A stretch of 64,000 nucleotides of DNA from CAWHQZ01 sp963831645 (GTDB taxonomy: Bacteria; Pseudomonadota; Alphaproteobacteria; Rhizobiales; Aestuariivirgaceae), in contig CAWHQZ010000023.1 of the NCBI GenBank assembly GCA_963831645.1, positions 372,001-436,000 of the forward strand. The letters run 5' to 3'. Both the position numbers and the translations under genes were made by a program. Shown in pieces: positions 34,691-42,441 of the stretch (position 1 is the stretch's first letter; each line of letters starts with the position of its first letter). Below the pieces are notes generated by a model. That model worked only from the letters and a program-made list of their open reading frames with translations. It searched no databases and was not told where the DNA came from.

Positions 34691-34724
34691 CTCACCGGCA
34701 ACCTCGGCCTGTTCGCTGACCTAA

Positions 34725-34757
34725 ATAGTTGACTAACTTACTCAGGTTTCCTATATC
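34725..34757 (+). promoter_or_regulatory. iscR-suf promoter with overlapping IscR type-1-like box
   Basis: TTGACT (34729-34734), a 17-base spacer and TATATC (34752-34757) make a strong sigma-70-type promoter. Bases 34725-34749 match 22 of 25 positions of the IscR type 1 consensus (left half ATASYYGACTR, right half YAGTCRRSTAT; the site reads ATAGTTGACTA...TACTCAGGTTT). The box covers the -35 and most of the spacer, so [2Fe-2S]-IscR bound here would block RNA polymerase, giving autorepression when clusters are plentiful. Confidence 0.8.
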
Positions 34758-34817
34758 CGCTTTTTAGAACAGTTCAAGATTGCACTGGCTATATAGTCGG
34801 CCGAGGCGGGTCTTACC

Positions 34818-34883
34818 ATGAAACATAAGCTGGATTGCAAGTCTTTGAAGCTCTGCGCGACGCAATTGGGACTTTGCCTGTGA
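34818..34883 (+). CDS. 21-codon cysteine-containing leader ORF overlapping iscR
   Basis: A short frame, ATG 34818 to TGA 34881-34883, encoding 21 residues that begin MKHKLDCKSLKLC and end LGLCL. Cysteines stand at positions 7, 13 and 20. A good ribosome site, GAGGCGGG, lies about eight bases upstream, better than the one before iscR itself. Its stop overlaps the iscR GTG start (GTGA), the arrangement of translational coupling. The promoter at 34729-34757 would transcribe it. It could be a leader peptide sensing cysteine supply, a coupling device, or chance. It resembles no leader peptide I know. Confidence 0.5.
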   Translation: MKHKLDCKSLKLCATQLGLCL

Positions 34884-35347
34884 AGCTCTCGACCAAAGGC
34901 CGCTATGCGGTGATGGCGATGGCCGACCTCGCGGTAAATGGGAGCGGCGAGCCCGTCAATTTGGCCGCCATTGCGGCTCGCCAGAACATCAGCATCGACT
35001 ACCTCGAGCAACTCTTCCTGAAGTTGCGTAGGTCAGGTCTTGTGGAAAGCACTCGTGGCCCGGGTGGCGGCTATACGCTGGCGAAGGACAGCGAGGAAAT
35101 TCGGATCTCCGATATTGTCCGCGCCGTCGACGAGCCACTGGTGGTCACGCGCTGTCAAGGGGATGCAATTGAGGGCTGCGTCGCTGGGCGGCAGTGTCTG
35201 ACCCACGATTTGTGGTCTGCTCTTGGGCGTCAGATTCAGGGCTTCCTGTCGGCCATCACGCTCGGCGACGTCGTAAATCGGCGCAATCTGGCCCTCCAGG
35301 CAACGGTCCGCAGGGCCACTGCGCATCCGGTTCGGGCAATGGTTTGA
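34880..35347 (+). CDS. iscR: IscR/RirA-type Rrf2 iron-sulfur transcription regulator
   Basis: A 155-residue winged-helix repressor of Fe-S biogenesis. GTG 34880 gives the standard start (M)KLSTKGRYAVMAMADLA; an in-frame TTG at 34835 would add 15 unrelated residues. The cluster ligands are Cys92, Cys100 and Cys106 (C-x7-C-x5-C), with His109 nearby. The x7/x5 spacing is that of alphaproteobacterial IscR and RirA rather than E. coli IscR. Glu43, which in E. coli IscR lets apo-protein discriminate between site types, is present (YLEQLF). First regulatory gene of the SUF operon and the likely ligand of the box at 34725-34749. Confidence 0.92.
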   Translation: MKLSTKGRYAVMAMADLAVNGSGEPVNLAAIAARQNISIDYLEQLFLKLRRSGLVESTRGPGGGYTLAKDSEEIRISDIVRAVDEPLVVTRCQGDAIEGCVAGRQCLTHDLWSALGRQIQGFLSAITLGDVVNRRNLALQATVRRATAHPVRAMV

Positions 35348-35349
35348 TC

Positions 35350-36447
35350 ATGCGAACCTACTTGGATCACAATGCGACGAGCCCTCTCAAGCCGGTGGCG
35401 AAAGCGGCAATGATCGCTGCACTGGCGCACGGCAATGCATCGTCAATACATTACGAAGGCCGGGCAGCGCGCGCCGCGGTGGAGAACGCGCGTGACGTTC
35501 TCGCGCGCCACCTTGCCATATCGCCATCGATGGTCGTGTTCACTTCGGGCGGCACTGAAGCCAACAATCTCGCCATTCGCGGCTTGGCGGTGGAACGTAT
35601 GCTCGCTTCTGCGGTGGAGCATCCGAGCGTCATTGAGGCCGCGCGTAGCCGGCAGCTGGCCCTGGAATTGGTGCCAGTGGACCGGACCGGCGTTGTCGAC
35701 ATTGTCGCCCTCGACGCCTTGCTGAAAGGGAGCCGGCTGCGGACTTTGGTGAGCATAATGCTGGCCAACAATGAGACGGGTGCCCTGCAGCCGCTACGCC
35801 GTGTTTCGGAGCTTTGTCGGGCCCATGGCGCCATTCTCCATACCGATGCAGCTCAGGCGCTGGGCAAGATTCCAGTCCGCTTCGTGGAGCTGGGCGTAGA
35901 TCTCATGACCGTTTCGGCCCACAAGCTTGGTGGCCCGATGGGAGCTGGTGCTCTGGTGGCGCGAGATGGAAGCGCTCTATCGCCACAGATGTCGGGTGGC
36001 GGGCAGGAGCTATCCCGCCGCGCCGGCACGGAAAATGTTGCCGCGCTCGCGGGCTTTGCCGCAGCCCTTGAAACCGGTCTGCTGCAAGTCGATGTGCTGC
36101 GTGACCAGTTCGAGACGCGATTGGAGGAGCTGTGCCCCGAAGCCACAATCTTTTCGCGGGCCGCCGGGCGGCTGCCGAATACCTCATGCTTCGCGCTGCC
36201 GGGGCTTCGGTCCGACACGGTTCTCATAGCGCTCGATCTTGATGGCATTGCCGTTTCCACGGGCTCTGCCTGCTCGTCAGGCAAAGTAGCGCGCTCCCAC
36301 GTGCTTCAGGCGATGGGCGTCGGACCGATGCTGGCAAACTCCGCCATCAGGGTCAGCCTCGGTTGGAGCACAACGCAAGCCGAAGTTGACAGACTCATTG
36401 CCGCCTTGCGCGGAGTTGTCGAACGAACAAACAGGATCGCAGCGTAA
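35350..36447 (+). CDS. iscS: Cysteine desulfurase, IscS/NifS type
   Basis: A 365-residue PLP enzyme that takes sulfur from cysteine as an enzyme persulfide. ATG 35350 is two bases after iscR ends. The N-terminal YLDHNATSPLKP, PLP lysine in SAHKLGGPMGAG and active cysteine in STGSACSSGKVARSH are clear. It is the first of two desulfurases in this operon; the second is sufS. A shorter loop around the cysteine than in E. coli IscS is typical of the alphaproteobacterial suf-linked enzyme. Confidence 0.93.
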   Translation: MRTYLDHNATSPLKPVAKAAMIAALAHGNASSIHYEGRAARAAVENARDVLARHLAISPSMVVFTSGGTEANNLAIRGLAVERMLASAVEHPSVIEAARSRQLALELVPVDRTGVVDIVALDALLKGSRLRTLVSIMLANNETGALQPLRRVSELCRAHGAILHTDAAQALGKIPVRFVELGVDLMTVSAHKLGGPMGAGALVARDGSALSPQMSGGGQELSRRAGTENVAALAGFAAALETGLLQVDVLRDQFETRLEELCPEATIFSRAAGRLPNTSCFALPGLRSDTVLIALDLDGIAVSTGSACSSGKVARSHVLQAMGVGPMLANSAIRVSLGWSTTQAEVDRLIAALRGVVERTNRIAA

Positions 36448-36448
36448 A

Positions 36449-37921
36449 ATGGCAGACCTTGATACCATCGATCGCATCAGGAATATCGACGTCGACAGGT
36501 ACAAGTACGGCTTTACGACGGCCATTGAATCCGAAAAGGCCCCAAAGGGGCTCAATGAAGAGACGGTGCGGTTTATTTCCGACAAGAAGGGCGAGCCATC
36601 CTGGATGCTTGCCTGGCGGCTCGAGGCCTTTGCGCGCTGGCGGACGATGACCGAGCCAGCCTGGGCCCGGGTTGACTATCCAAAAATTGATTTTCAGGAT
36701 CTCTACTACTACGCAGCGCCACGGAAAACGCCCGGACCGCGCAGTCTGGAGGATGTCGACCCGGTACTGCTGCGAACCTACGAGAAGCTCGGTGTGCCGC
36801 TGCGCGAACGCGAAATATTGGCCGGGGTTGAAAGCGGATCCCCGAACGTGGCTGTGGATGCGGTTTTCGACTCCGTTTCGGTGGTTACCACGTTCAAGGA
36901 GGAACTGAAGAAGGCGGGTGTCATTTTTGGTTCGATCTCCGAGGCGGTGCGTGAGCACCCAGATCTTGTGCAGAAATATCTGGGAAGCGTCGTGCCGCAG
37001 GGCGATAACTTCTATGCTGCCTTGAATTCAGCAGTCTTTTCGGATGGCTCCTTCGTGTACGTGCCCCCCGGCACTCGTTGCCCTATGGAGCTTTCCACGT
37101 ATTTTCGCATCAACGAGAAGCAGACCGGTCAGTTCGAACGCACCCTCATCATCGCCGATCGCGACGCCTATGTCAGCTATCTCGAAGGCTGCACCGCGCC
37201 GATGCGTGACGAAAATCAGCTGCATGCCGCGGTAGTGGAACTCATCGCCCTCGAGGGTGCTGAGATCAAGTATTCGACCGTGCAGAACTGGTATCCCGGA
37301 GACAAGGAAGGCAGGGGCGGCATATACAATTTTGTCACCAAACGCGGCGACTGCCGGGGCGCCCATTCCAAGATTTCCTGGACCCAGGTGGAGACCGGCT
37401 CGGCGATTACCTGGAAGTATCCGAGCTGCATTCTGCGCGGCGACGATTCACGCGGGGAATTCTACTCGATCGCCATTTCTAACGGGCGCCAGCAGATCAA
37501 CTCCGGCACCAAGATGATTCACCTGGGCAAGAATTCATCGAGCCGCATCGTTTCCAAGGGCATCGCGGCGGGGCGGTCCAACAACACCTATCGTGGCTTG
37601 GTGTCAGCCCACAGAAAAGCGACCAATGCCCGCAACTTCACCCAATGCAACTCCCTCCTCATCGGTGATCAGTGCGGCGCCCATACCGTGCCCTACATCG
37701 AAGCCAAGACTTCGACGGCTCATTTCGAGCACGAGGCCACCACATCGAAGATTTCCGACGACCAGATGTTCTACTGCCGTCAACGCGGTCTGTCGGCAGA
37801 AGAGTCGGTGACGCTGATCGTGAACGGCTTCGTGCGTGAGGTGCTGCAGCAACTGCCGATGGAGTTCATGGCCGAAACGCAAAAGCTCATCGGCATCAGT
37901 TTGGAGGGAAGCGTCGGCTAG
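36449..37921 (+). CDS. sufB: SufB, Fe-S cluster scaffold subunit
   Basis: A 490-residue subunit of the SufBC2D scaffold where [Fe-S] clusters are assembled. ATG 36449 (MADLDTIDRIRN) directly follows the iscS stop; upstream in-frame residues lie inside iscS. The C-terminal beta-helix core contains NFTQCNSLLIGDQCGAHT, with the conserved cysteine thought to receive sulfur, and FEHEATTSKISDDQ. It pairs with SufD and the ATPase SufC, both downstream in the same operon. Confidence 0.96.
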   Translation: MADLDTIDRIRNIDVDRYKYGFTTAIESEKAPKGLNEETVRFISDKKGEPSWMLAWRLEAFARWRTMTEPAWARVDYPKIDFQDLYYYAAPRKTPGPRSLEDVDPVLLRTYEKLGVPLREREILAGVESGSPNVAVDAVFDSVSVVTTFKEELKKAGVIFGSISEAVREHPDLVQKYLGSVVPQGDNFYAALNSAVFSDGSFVYVPPGTRCPMELSTYFRINEKQTGQFERTLIIADRDAYVSYLEGCTAPMRDENQLHAAVVELIALEGAEIKYSTVQNWYPGDKEGRGGIYNFVTKRGDCRGAHSKISWTQVETGSAITWKYPSCILRGDDSRGEFYSIAISNGRQQINSGTKMIHLGKNSSSRIVSKGIAAGRSNNTYRGLVSAHRKATNARNFTQCNSLLIGDQCGAHTVPYIEAKTSTAHFEHEATTSKISDDQMFYCRQRGLSAEESVTLIVNGFVREVLQQLPMEFMAETQKLIGISLEGSVG

Positions 37922-37960
37922 CAGCCGCACGCAGAAGGCAAGAGACAAGAGCAGTACCGA

Positions 37961-38734
37961 ATGAAGCAGGATGCTACGAATGCGATGCTCCAGATCAGCA
38001 ACCTTCAGGCGGAAGTTGCGGGCAGGAGAATTCTCGACGACCTTAGCCTCACGGTGATGGCGGGCGAGGTGCACGCGATCATGGGACCCAACGGGTCGGG
38101 AAAATCGACACTTTCCTACGTGCTCTCCGGCCGTCCCGGCTATGACGTAACCGCCGGCGAGATTCTCTATCGGGGCCGCAATCTGCTGGAGCTTGAGCCT
38201 GATCAGCGTGCCACTGCCGGGCTGTTCTTGGCCTTTCAGTACCCGATCGAGATTCCCGGGGTCGCCACCATGCAGTTTCTGAAGGTTGCCCTCAACGCGC
38301 AACGCCGGGCCCGCGGCGAAACCGAGTTATCTACTCCTGCCTTCCTGCGCCTCGTGCGGGAACGCGCGGCAATGCTCAAGATCGAGCAGGAGATGTTGAA
38401 GCGCCCGGTCAATGTAGGTTTTTCAGGCGGCGAAAAGAAGCGTGCGGAAATTCTTCAGATGGCGGTGCTGGAACCCGCCCTTTGCATCCTCGACGAAACC
38501 GACTCGGGCCTCGACATCGACGCGATGCGAATCGTTGCCGATGGCATCAATGCGCTGCGCTCCAAAGAGCGCGCCATGGTCGTAATCACCCACTATCAGC
38601 GCCTTCTGGACTACGTTGTGCCTGACCGGGTGCATGTGTTGTCGAAGGGCCGAATGGTGAGGTCCGGCGGCAAGGAACTGGCCCTGGAACTCGAAAACAG
38701 CGGTTATGCCGCATTCGAGAGGGATGCGGCATAG
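37961..38734 (+). CDS. sufC: SufC, ABC-type ATPase of the Fe-S scaffold
   Basis: A 257-residue soluble ATPase that drives conformational change in SufBC2D. Walker A is GPNGSGKST, the signature is FSGGEKKR and Walker B is LCILDETDSGLD. The ATG at 37961 is used; a second ATG eight codons on (37985) gives the more usual family start and may be the real one, as neither has a strong ribosome site. Gap of 39 bases after sufB. Confidence 0.96.
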   Translation: MKQDATNAMLQISNLQAEVAGRRILDDLSLTVMAGEVHAIMGPNGSGKSTLSYVLSGRPGYDVTAGEILYRGRNLLELEPDQRATAGLFLAFQYPIEIPGVATMQFLKVALNAQRRARGETELSTPAFLRLVRERAAMLKIEQEMLKRPVNVGFSGGEKKRAEILQMAVLEPALCILDETDSGLDIDAMRIVADGINALRSKERAMVVITHYQRLLDYVVPDRVHVLSKGRMVRSGGKELALELENSGYAAFERDAA

Positions 38735-38757
38735 ATGATCTTGCGCAGGCAAATGCC

Positions 38758-39996
38758 ATGAACATCGCGGCTCCGAGGACCCCGGCTGAACAGGCCTATG
38801 CGATCGCCGGGGCCGATATTACCCTGCCGCATCGCCAGTTGGAGGACTGGCGGTGGACGGATTTGCGCCGACTCATCGACAGGCAGTATCCGCCGCTTGA
38901 GCGGCCGCGGGCCGAGAGACCGCTGCCGAAGGCCTTACGACGGTCTCGACTGGGCGAATCAATCCGCGACCGTCTCGTGCTGGTCAATGGGCAGCTTGAT
39001 CGAAGCTGCTCGGTGATGCCGACATTGGCGGGCATCGAAATCGCAGATCTTTCTTCTCACCTACCCGATTGGGCTGCACAACTTGCCCCGGCTGGAGCGG
39101 ATCCAATTTTGGCAATCAATCAGTCCTTCGCAACCGGAGGCGTGGCGATCCGCATCATTGCCGGAACGAAGGTTGAGAAGCCGATCGAAGTGGTGAACAT
39201 CGCCTTGGCTGACGAGCCGCTGACCATGGCCGGCCGGCTCATGATCAAACTCGAGGAAAGGTCGGCTGCAACATTGGTGGAAACGCACTTGAGCGACGGT
39301 GGTGCGCACGTTTCGAACAGCCTGACGTCATCGACCATCGGCGCTGGTGCTCGTCTCGATCGAGTAAAGCTGCAGCTGGAGGGACCACAAGCCATTCACC
39401 TCGCGAACTTTCACGCTGAGGTAGGCGAGGAGGCCCTCCTGCGCGACTGCACCCTGGTCGCGGGCGGCAGCGTCACACGTCAGCAGGGCTTTGTCACCCT
39501 TGCCGGCGAGCGAGCCGATGCGAGGATCGACGGAGTTTACCTCCTGAAGGGCAAACAACACTGCGATACACGACTTCTCGTCGACCATAAAGCCGCCCGC
39601 TGCACCAGCCGAGAACTGTTCAAGTGCGTTATCGACGAGCAGGCCCGTGGCATCTTTCAGGGCAAGGTCGCGGTGCGCCGCAATGCGCAAAAAACAGACG
39701 GCAAACAGTCAAGTCATGCTCTGCTTTTGTCGCCCTCCGCTGAGTTCGACAGCAAGCCGGAACTTGAGATCTTTGCCGATGACGTCATTTGCGGACATGG
39801 CTCAACGGTAGGCGATCTCGATGAGGACCAGCTATTCTACCTGCGCGCCCGCGGGATACCCGCTGCGAAGGCAAAGGCCATGCTGATCCAGGCTTTCGTC
39901 GGCGAGGTTTTCGATCACGTTTCTCACCATGCGGTTCGCCGCGCGCTCCGCAACCGTGCTGCCAAGTGGCTCGAAGGGCTTAAGGTCGCAGCATGA
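38758..39996 (+). CDS. sufD: SufD, Fe-S scaffold subunit
   Basis: A 412-residue paralogue of SufB that forms the SufBC2D complex and is needed for iron entry. An N-terminal helical region (EDWRWTDLRRLIDRQ) precedes the beta-helix and the C-terminal block DGKQSSHALLLSP...DVICGHGSTVGDLDEDQLFYLRARGI, which holds the conserved histidine at the SufB-SufD interface. The stop overlaps the sufS start by four bases. Confidence 0.95.
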   Translation: MNIAAPRTPAEQAYAIAGADITLPHRQLEDWRWTDLRRLIDRQYPPLERPRAERPLPKALRRSRLGESIRDRLVLVNGQLDRSCSVMPTLAGIEIADLSSHLPDWAAQLAPAGADPILAINQSFATGGVAIRIIAGTKVEKPIEVVNIALADEPLTMAGRLMIKLEERSAATLVETHLSDGGAHVSNSLTSSTIGAGARLDRVKLQLEGPQAIHLANFHAEVGEEALLRDCTLVAGGSVTRQQGFVTLAGERADARIDGVYLLKGKQHCDTRLLVDHKAARCTSRELFKCVIDEQARGIFQGKVAVRRNAQKTDGKQSSHALLLSPSAEFDSKPELEIFADDVICGHGSTVGDLDEDQLFYLRARGIPAAKAKAMLIQAFVGEVFDHVSHHAVRRALRNRAAKWLEGLKVAA

Positions 39997-41240
39997 CGGT
40001 ACAACAGCGCACCATAGCGCCGACCTTCGATGCGGCCGCGATCCGCGGTGACTTCCCAATTCTGTCGCGCACCGTATACGGCAAGCCGCTTACCTATCTT
40101 GACAACGCAGCCTCTGCCCAAAAACCTCGCTTGGTAATCGAGGCCATGAAACGCGCCTACGAAGAGGAATACGCAAATGTTCACCGCGGCCTGCATTTCC
40201 TTTCCAATGCGGCAACGCATAACTTCGAGCAGGCGCGCGAGACGGCCCGAAGATTTCTGAATGCGGGCCAGGTCTCCGAGATCGTCTTCACCCGAAACGC
40301 CACGGAAGCAATCAACCTCGTTGCACAAAGCTTCGGTGGGCTGGTGATCGGCGAGGGCGACGAGATCGTCCTGTCGATTCTGGAGCACCACTCGAACATC
40401 GTGCCGTGGCATTTCCATCGCGAACGGCGCGGTGCGGCGATCAAATGGGCGCCCGTCGATGACGACGGCAATTTCCTGGTGGGCGAGTTCGAAAAACTGC
40501 TCGGCCCGAGGGTAAAAATGGTGGCTATCACCCATATGTCCAATGCTCTCGGCACCGTTGTCCCGGTAAAGGAAGTCACTCGAATCTGCCGCGACCGCGG
40601 CATCCCCGTGCTCGTCGACGGCAGTCAGGCGGCTGTCCACATGAGCGTGGATGTGCAGGACCTCGGTCCGGACTTTTATGTGATGACGGGTCACAAGACC
40701 TACGGTCCGTCAGGCATCGGCGTGCTGTACGGGAGGATCGAGCATCTCAGTCGAATGCCGCCTTACCAGGGCGGAGGCGAAATGATCGGCGAAGTGACAC
40801 CTGATCGCGTTACCTATGCCGAGCCGCCGCATCGCTTTGAAGCAGGCACCCCCGCCTTTGTTCAGGCTGTTGGACTCGGTGCCGCACTCGATTACATGCT
40901 GGCGATCGGCCGGGAGAACATCGCTGCTCACGAGGCGGAGCTGCTGCGCTACGCCACGGACCGGCTCAAGGAAATCAACTCGCTCACGCTTTTTGGCCAG
41001 GCGAGAAGGAAAGGAGCGATCGTCTCGTTCGCGATGAGGGGCGCGCATCCGCACGACGTCTCAACCGTGATCGACCGACAGGGCGTCGCGGTTCGGGCGG
41101 GTACTCACTGTGCCCAGCCGTTGCTCGCCCGGTTTGGTACGACGGCTACCTGCCGGGCGTCGTTTGCCATGTACAACACTAAGGACGACGTCGACCGCCT
41201 GGTCGATGCACTTTTAACCGCACAGAAGATGTTTTTGTGA
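39993..41240 (+). CDS. sufS: SufS, group II cysteine desulfurase
   Basis: A 415-residue PLP enzyme supplying sulfur to SufBCD. N-terminal FPILSRTVYGKPLTYLDNAAS, PLP lysine in MTGHKTYGPSGIG and active-site cysteine in RAGTHCAQPLL identify the SufS branch. Coupled to sufD by an ATGA overlap. No sufE or sufU is present in the operon, so the sulfur acceptor that normally activates SufS must be encoded elsewhere. Confidence 0.96.
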   Translation: MTVQQRTIAPTFDAAAIRGDFPILSRTVYGKPLTYLDNAASAQKPRLVIEAMKRAYEEEYANVHRGLHFLSNAATHNFEQARETARRFLNAGQVSEIVFTRNATEAINLVAQSFGGLVIGEGDEIVLSILEHHSNIVPWHFHRERRGAAIKWAPVDDDGNFLVGEFEKLLGPRVKMVAITHMSNALGTVVPVKEVTRICRDRGIPVLVDGSQAAVHMSVDVQDLGPDFYVMTGHKTYGPSGIGVLYGRIEHLSRMPPYQGGGEMIGEVTPDRVTYAEPPHRFEAGTPAFVQAVGLGAALDYMLAIGRENIAAHEAELLRYATDRLKEINSLTLFGQARRKGAIVSFAMRGAHPHDVSTVIDRQGVAVRAGTHCAQPLLARFGTTATCRASFAMYNTKDDVDRLVDALLTAQKMFL

Positions 41241-41246
41241 GCTTTT

Positions 41247-41627
41247 ATGGACAAGTCGGATCCAGTGAACGCTTCAGAGTCCCCGGAAGACGTTGCCACG
41301 AGCGCCATTCCCGAGGCTGAACTTACCCGGTTGACTGAGGACATCGTTCAAGCGCTCAAGACCGTGTTTGACCCCGAGATTCCGGTTGATATATACGAGC
41401 TAGGGCTTATCTATCGGATCGATATTGACGACGACCGAAAGGTCACGATTGACATGACCCTCACCGCGCCGGGTTGCCCCGTGGCTGGTGACATGCCCGG
41501 GTGGGTCGAGAACGCGGTAGCTGCGGTAAACGGAGTGAGCACGGTCGAGGTCAAGTTGGTTTTCGAGCCGCCGTGGGATCATTCGCGCATGTCCGATGAA
41601 GCACGCATGAGCCTCAATATGTGGTAG
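41247..41627 (+). CDS. SufT-like DUF59/MIP18 Fe-S maturation protein
   Basis: A 126-residue member of the MIP18 (DUF59) family, which helps transfer Fe-S clusters to target proteins. The signature DPEIPVDIYELGLIY is at about 47-61, and TLTAPGCPVAGDMP carries the conserved cysteine. It lies seven bases after sufS and before sufA, the usual place of sufT-type genes in alphaproteobacterial operons. Confidence 0.93.
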   Translation: MDKSDPVNASESPEDVATSAIPEAELTRLTEDIVQALKTVFDPEIPVDIYELGLIYRIDIDDDRKVTIDMTLTAPGCPVAGDMPGWVENAVAAVNGVSTVEVKLVFEPPWDHSRMSDEARMSLNMW

Positions 41628-41658
41628 GCTGACCATCGTAACCAGAAGGACAATTGAA

Positions 41659-42342
41659 ATGGCCGCAGTGCGGTCTCGAGCCAAGGTGATGACTTTGACC
41701 GACGCCGCCGCCGAACGGGTGCGCCAGATCATGGCCAACAACAGCAGCTCGGTTGCCGGGTTGCGAATCGGAGTGAAGAACGGCGGCTGCGCAGGCATGG
41801 AATACACCATGCAGTGGGCTGAAGCGCAAAGCCCCTTGGACGAAGTCGTCGAGGACAAGGGCGTGAAAGTGCTGATCGATCCCAAGGCGGTGCTGTTTTT
41901 GCTGGGCGCGGTCATGGACTTCAAAATCGAACCCCTCAAGTCCGGGTTCGTATTTGACAATCCGAACCAGACCTCGGCGTGCGGCTGTGGCGAAAGCGTG
42001 CAGTTGAAGCCTGCCTCGCGAGAGACTTCTGGACGCCTGACCGGCCGAAACCCGGAACCTTGGCGGCGAGCAAGGAATTTTTGGAGTTTGTCACCGGGCA
42101 GATGGCCGGTGTCGGCGCCATGGCGGCACGCCGGATGTTCGGTGGAGCCGGAATTTTCTGCGGTCCACACATGGTCGGTCTTGTTGCCGATGATGTGCTT
42201 TACCTCAGGTCGGATGGCCAAGGCGCCTCTGAGTTCGAGGCAAGAGGCCTCAAGCCGTTCGTTTACAACAAGGGCGGCAGGCCGATTACCATGTCGTATT
42301 ATGTCGCCCCGGAAGAATGCTTCGATGATCCGGATGCCATGA
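41659..42342 (+). CDS. sufA: SufA, A-type Fe-S carrier, with an abnormal C-terminal extension
   Basis: The first about 120 residues are a typical A-type carrier: Cys44 in KNGGCAGMEY, and Cys108 and Cys110 in SACGCGE, which bind a [2Fe-2S] or [4Fe-4S] cluster for delivery to apo-proteins. AGAAGGA precedes ATG 41659. Homologues end soon after CGCGESV, but here the frame stays open for another ~110 codons of Arg/Ser/Trp-rich sequence that merely shadows the tfoX-like gene in a different frame. In the -1 frame a TGA comes immediately, so a one-base deletion near 41990-42030 probably removed the original stop. The extension may not fold. Confidence 0.88.
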   Translation: MAAVRSRAKVMTLTDAAAERVRQIMANNSSSVAGLRIGVKNGGCAGMEYTMQWAEAQSPLDEVVEDKGVKVLIDPKAVLFLLGAVMDFKIEPLKSGFVFDNPNQTSACGCGESVQLKPASRETSGRLTGRNPEPWRRARNFWSLSPGRWPVSAPWRHAGCSVEPEFSAVHTWSVLLPMMCFTSGRMAKAPLSSRQEASSRSFTTRAAGRLPCRIMSPRKNASMIRMP

Positions 42343-42434
42343 CCTTGTGGGCCAGCAAGGCTTATCAGGCCGCTCTGCGCGCCCGACGCACAACCTCTGG
42401 AAAATCGAAGCTCAAAGACAGGGACTTAAGCTAA
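42060..42434 (+). CDS. TfoX N-terminal-domain protein
   Basis: A 124-residue protein of the TfoX_N family, named after the competence regulator but in this group a stand-alone domain of unknown role. The core GAMAARRMFGGAGIFC...DDVLYLRSD...KPFVYNKGGRPITMSYYVAPEE is intact. The start is uncertain: TTG 42060 fits the domain boundary (LAASKEFLEFV), while ATG 41979 would lie inside sufA. It overlaps the abnormal sufA tail and closes the SUF transcript, converging with the helicase gene. Confidence 0.8.
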   Translation: MAASKEFLEFVTGQMAGVGAMAARRMFGGAGIFCGPHMVGLVADDVLYLRSDGQGASEFEARGLKPFVYNKGGRPITMSYYVAPEECFDDPDAMTLWASKAYQAALRARRTTSGKSKLKDRDLS

Positions 42435-42441
42435 AATAGCA

